In this document: positions 61,942 through 64,000 of the stretch, piece after piece
How the letters are laid out: every line of letters begins with the position of its first letter
How positions within the stretch are numbered: position 1 is the stretch's first letter
NCBI RefSeq assembly: GCF_015500075.1
Contig: NZ_CP045496.1
Coordinates: 4,598,001 to 4,662,000, forward strand
Length of the DNA stretch: 64,000 bases
Origin: Mesorhizobium sp. INR15
GTDB taxonomy: Bacteria > Pseudomonadota > Alphaproteobacteria > Rhizobiales > Rhizobiaceae
Direction: 5' to 3'
Made by a program: the position numbers and the translations under genes
The notes under the pieces: generated by a model
The model's database searches: none
What the model was told of the DNA's origin: nothing
Seen by the model: the letters and a program-made list of their open reading frames with translations, nothing else

Positions 61942-63339
61942 TTACGCCGCCCGCGCTGCCGGGCGCTTGCCGCCAAAACGGCGCTTGTTGTTGCCCTTGA
62001 AGGGCTTGGCGCCTTCCGGCTTGCGCTCGCCGGCGAACGCCGGCTTTTCGCCAAAGCGCTTCTTGCTGGGGCCATTGTTCTGGCCGCCTGGCCGCCTGCC
62101 ATCGCGACGGCCATTGCGGTCGTTGCGATCGTTGGCGGGCTCAAAGCGCTCGTTCTTTTCAGCCGGGTTGCGCACCGGATCAGGGCTGCCGAGATGGTCG
62201 GCAACGATCGGCAGCTTGGTGCGGATGATCCGCTCCACCTGACGCAGCTTGCTGTTTTCCGAAGGATCGCAAAGCGTGATCGCGATGCCGTCCATGCCGT
62301 TGCGGCCGGTACGGCCGATGCGGTGGACATAGCTTTCGGCTTCGTCCGGCAGGTCGAAGTTCACGACATGACTGATGCCGGGCACGTCGATGCCGCGCGC
62401 CGCAATGTCTGTCGCCACCAGGATGCGAACCGAGCCGTCACGGAAATCGTTGAGTGCCTTCTGACGGGCGTTCTGCGACTTGTTGCCGTGAATGACGGCG
62501 GCCTTGAAGCCGTCGCGCTCGAGATCCTTGGTCACCCGGTCGGCACCATGCTTGGTGCGCGAGAAGATGATGACGGATTTCATGGCTTCATCGCCGAGCA
62601 TCGTCGAAAGGACCTGGCGCTTCTGCTTGGTGCGGGCGAAGACCACGCCCTGCACGATCTCGGCCGCCGCGGTGCTCTGCGGAGCGACTTCGACGCGGAT
62701 CGGGTTCTTCAGCAGGCCTTTCGCCAATTCGGCGATTTCGTTGGGCATGGTCGCCGAGAACAGCACTGTCTGACGGTCCGGCGCGGTCGCCTTGGCGATG
62801 CGCTTGACGTCGTTGATGAAGCCCATGTCGAGCATGCGGTCGCCTTCGTCCAGCACCAGCCATTTGGTGTCGGCAAGCATGAGGTCACCTTCGCGGACCA
62901 GGTCGGTCAATCGGCCGGGAGTGGCGATCAGGATGTCGACGCCGGGAGCAACCTTCTTCACCTGGCTGAAGCGCGAAACGCCGCCAAGCACGAGAGCCGT
63001 CGAGACATGCGCGCCCTTGGCCAGGATCTTGATGGTGTCCTCGATCTGCACGGCCAGTTCACGCGTCGGCGCCAGAATCAGCGCACGCGCCGTCTTCGGG
63101 CGGCGCTTGGTGCCGAGAGCGATGATCTTCGACAGGATCGGCAGCGCGAAGGCCGCGGTCTTGCCCGAGCCGGTCTGAGCGATGCCGAAAATATCGCGGC
63201 CTTCCATCTGCGGCGGGATCGCCTGGGCCTGGATCGGCTTGGGATCGGTAAAGCCGGCTGCATGGGTCGCCTTGAGCAGCGCGCCGGTAATTCCCAGTGC
63301 TGCGAAACCGTTCAGTTCCGCGGTGTTTTCATTGGTCAA
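61942..63339 (-). CDS. DEAD-box-type RNA helicase (RhlE-like)
   Basis: ATP-dependent RNA helicase of 465 residues. Motifs in order: Q motif GFTDPKPIQAQAIP near 30, Walker A AQTGSGKT near 55, PTRELAVQI near 91, motif II as LDEGDRMLDMGF near 158 (DEGD rather than DEAD), motif III SATMP near 194, and in the second domain VATDIAARGIDV near 310 with HRIGRTGRNG near 336. A long basic, glycine-poor C-terminal tail (about 385-465, rich in Arg, Asn, Lys) binds RNA non-specifically. Divergent from pccB. Confidence 0.93.
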   Translation of the reverse strand: MTNENTAELNGFAALGITGALLKATHAAGFTDPKPIQAQAIPPQMEGRDIFGIAQTGSGKTAAFALPILSKIIALGTKRRPKTARALILAPTRELAVQIEDTIKILAKGAHVSTALVLGGVSRFSQVKKVAPGVDILIATPGRLTDLVREGDLMLADTKWLVLDEGDRMLDMGFINDVKRIAKATAPDRQTVLFSATMPNEIAELAKGLLKNPIRVEVAPQSTAAAEIVQGVVFARTKQKRQVLSTMLGDEAMKSVIIFSRTKHGADRVTKDLERDGFKAAVIHGNKSQNARQKALNDFRDGSVRILVATDIAARGIDVPGISHVVNFDLPDEAESYVHRIGRTGRNGMDGIAITLCDPSENSKLRQVERIIRTKLPIVADHLGSPDPVRNPAEKNERFEPANDRNDRNGRRDGRRPGGQNNGPSKKRFGEKPAFAGERKPEGAKPFKGNNKRRFGGKRPAARAA

Positions 63340-63742
63340 AATAATCTTCTTTCACGCGGCTTCTGGCCGCAAACATCAATGGCGGCAGGGCGCAACCTGC
63401 CGTCGAACAAATTGTCATGGAACGACAAGGCGGCGGACGGTTTCGTCCGCGCGGCTGCGCTGTCGTGCCCGCAGGCTTCATGCCACGGGGCTTTTTCACC
63501 ACCTTGCCGATCGACCTTAAGCCGATTTGCCGGAAAGAGGGAAAACAGACGCAACCAGTCTCATTTGTCGAGAAGGCCGGATTGTTCCCGGCCCAAGCGC
63601 CTATGCCGCCGCATATGGCCCAGTTCGCCTCGAAATGCAAGAGGCTTCATGTTGCAGCGCAGCAAGTCCATGACGCAAGCGGCGCTTGCGCTCCCCTGCT
63701 GGCGCGATTACCACGAAATGCCGCTGGCTTGGGAGATACGCG
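63340..63742. other. Intergenic interval between the helicase and pccB genes
   Basis: About 400 bases with promoters of two divergent genes. No convincing gene or RNA structure was seen; the open frames here are extensions of the antisense frame of the helicase gene. GGGAGA at 63731-63736 is the ribosome site of pccB. Confidence 0.5.
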
Positions 63743-64000
63743 ATGAAGGACGTGCTGAAGGAACTTGAGCGCCGCCGCGAGATCGCACGCATGGGCGGCG
63801 GCCAGGCCCGCATCGATGCCCAGCACAAGAAAGGCAAACTCACCGCCCGCGAGCGCATCGAGGTGTTTCTCGACGAAGGTTCGTTCGAGGAGTTCGACAT
63901 GTATGTCGAGCACCGGTCTACCGATTTCGGCATGGAAAAGACCAAAGTCGCCGGCGACGGCGTCGTTACCGGCTGGGGCACGGTCAACGGCCGCCCGATC
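63743..64000 (+). CDS. pccB: Propionyl-CoA carboxylase beta chain, N-terminal part (3' end outside window)
   Basis: Carboxyltransferase subunit converting propionyl-CoA to methylmalonyl-CoA with the biotin subunit PccA. The 86 visible codons read MKDVLKELERRREIARMGGG, KLTARERIEVFLDEGSFEEFDMYVEHR and GDGVVTGWGTVNGRPI, which is the family's N-terminal pattern. GGGAGA precedes ATG 63743 by 6 bases. The frame is open to the end of the window. Confidence 0.92.
   Translation, partial: MKDVLKELERRREIARMGGGQARIDAQHKKGKLTARERIEVFLDEGSFEEFDMYVEHRSTDFGMEKTKVAGDGVVTGWGTVNGRPI

Noticed and set aside
62194..63768. 524-codon + strand frame opposite the helicase gene
   Set aside because: Antisense shadow of the helicase; it also overlaps the pccB start.

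Overview
The window looks like the chromosome of an alphaproteobacterium of the order Rhizobiales, most likely Mesorhizobium or a close Phyllobacteriaceae relative. The GC content is high. The gene orders dusB-ntrB-ntrC-ntrY-ntrX and hfq-hflX, a pyruvate dehydrogenase E1 beta with its own lipoyl domain, a DUF1127 protein and an EcfG-type stress promoter all fit this group. Genus is an inference from gene content only. No rRNA, tRNA, CRISPR array, transposase or intact prophage was seen.

Layout. 1-2311: 3' end of metG, then tatD and a PhnP-like metallo-hydrolase, all on +. 2312-2727: a gene-free stretch with a strong candidate chromosome-dimer resolution site (dif) at 2641-2668. Gene strand and KOPS-like octamers switch direction around it, so this is probably the replication terminus. 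2728-9588: accessory and stress genes: an Imm5-like protein, a winged-helix/TolB/TPR regulator, an agmatinase-like enzyme, DUF1127, an aldose epimerase, a TetR remnant, a BI-1 membrane protein and an ECF sigma/anti-sigma pair. 9748-11117: an unknown 108-aa gene preceded by a cobalamin riboswitch, and a phosphatase-fold protein lacking its catalytic RHG motif. 11243-15994: aminotransferase, mazG, hflX, hfq and a D-amino-acid aminotransferase.

16296-17324 is an isolated, AT-richer gene with a HEPN-type Rx4H motif inserted beside ntrX; it is the best candidate for an undescribed defence or toxin-like gene. 17379-24776 is the nitrogen-control block (dusB, ntrBC, ntrYX). 24916-28495 holds ispDF, pncC/cinA, ratA, lipA and a GlsB-type stress protein with a textbook EcfG promoter. 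28583-35235 is the pyruvate dehydrogenase locus (pdhA, pdhB, a small membrane protein, pdhC, a membrane protein, an SGNH hydrolase, lpdA). It is followed by ftsB and eno.

37380-42922 holds a tiny lipoprotein, an AraC/SDR divergent pair, dodecin, kdsA and small enzymes. 43177-46701 is a three-gene lipid-modification operon (FAD oxidase, DUF1365, Cfa-type methyltransferase). 46769-56289 has cpdB, ndh, a 5-formyl-THF cyclo-ligase, a divergent Lrp/ald pair, a duplicated beta-barrel protein, DUF1203 and an OmpA-domain protein. 56385-59638 is a four-gene run around cysteine metabolism and tRNA editing. The window ends with an SDR, an alpha/beta hydrolase, a DEAD-box-type helicase and the 5' end of pccB.

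How genes cooperate: ntrBC/ntrYX with dusB are the nitrogen-response core; Hfq and HflX act after transcription; the pdh operon, lpdA and lipA supply pyruvate dehydrogenase and its lipoyl cofactor; the Lrp protein probably controls ald.
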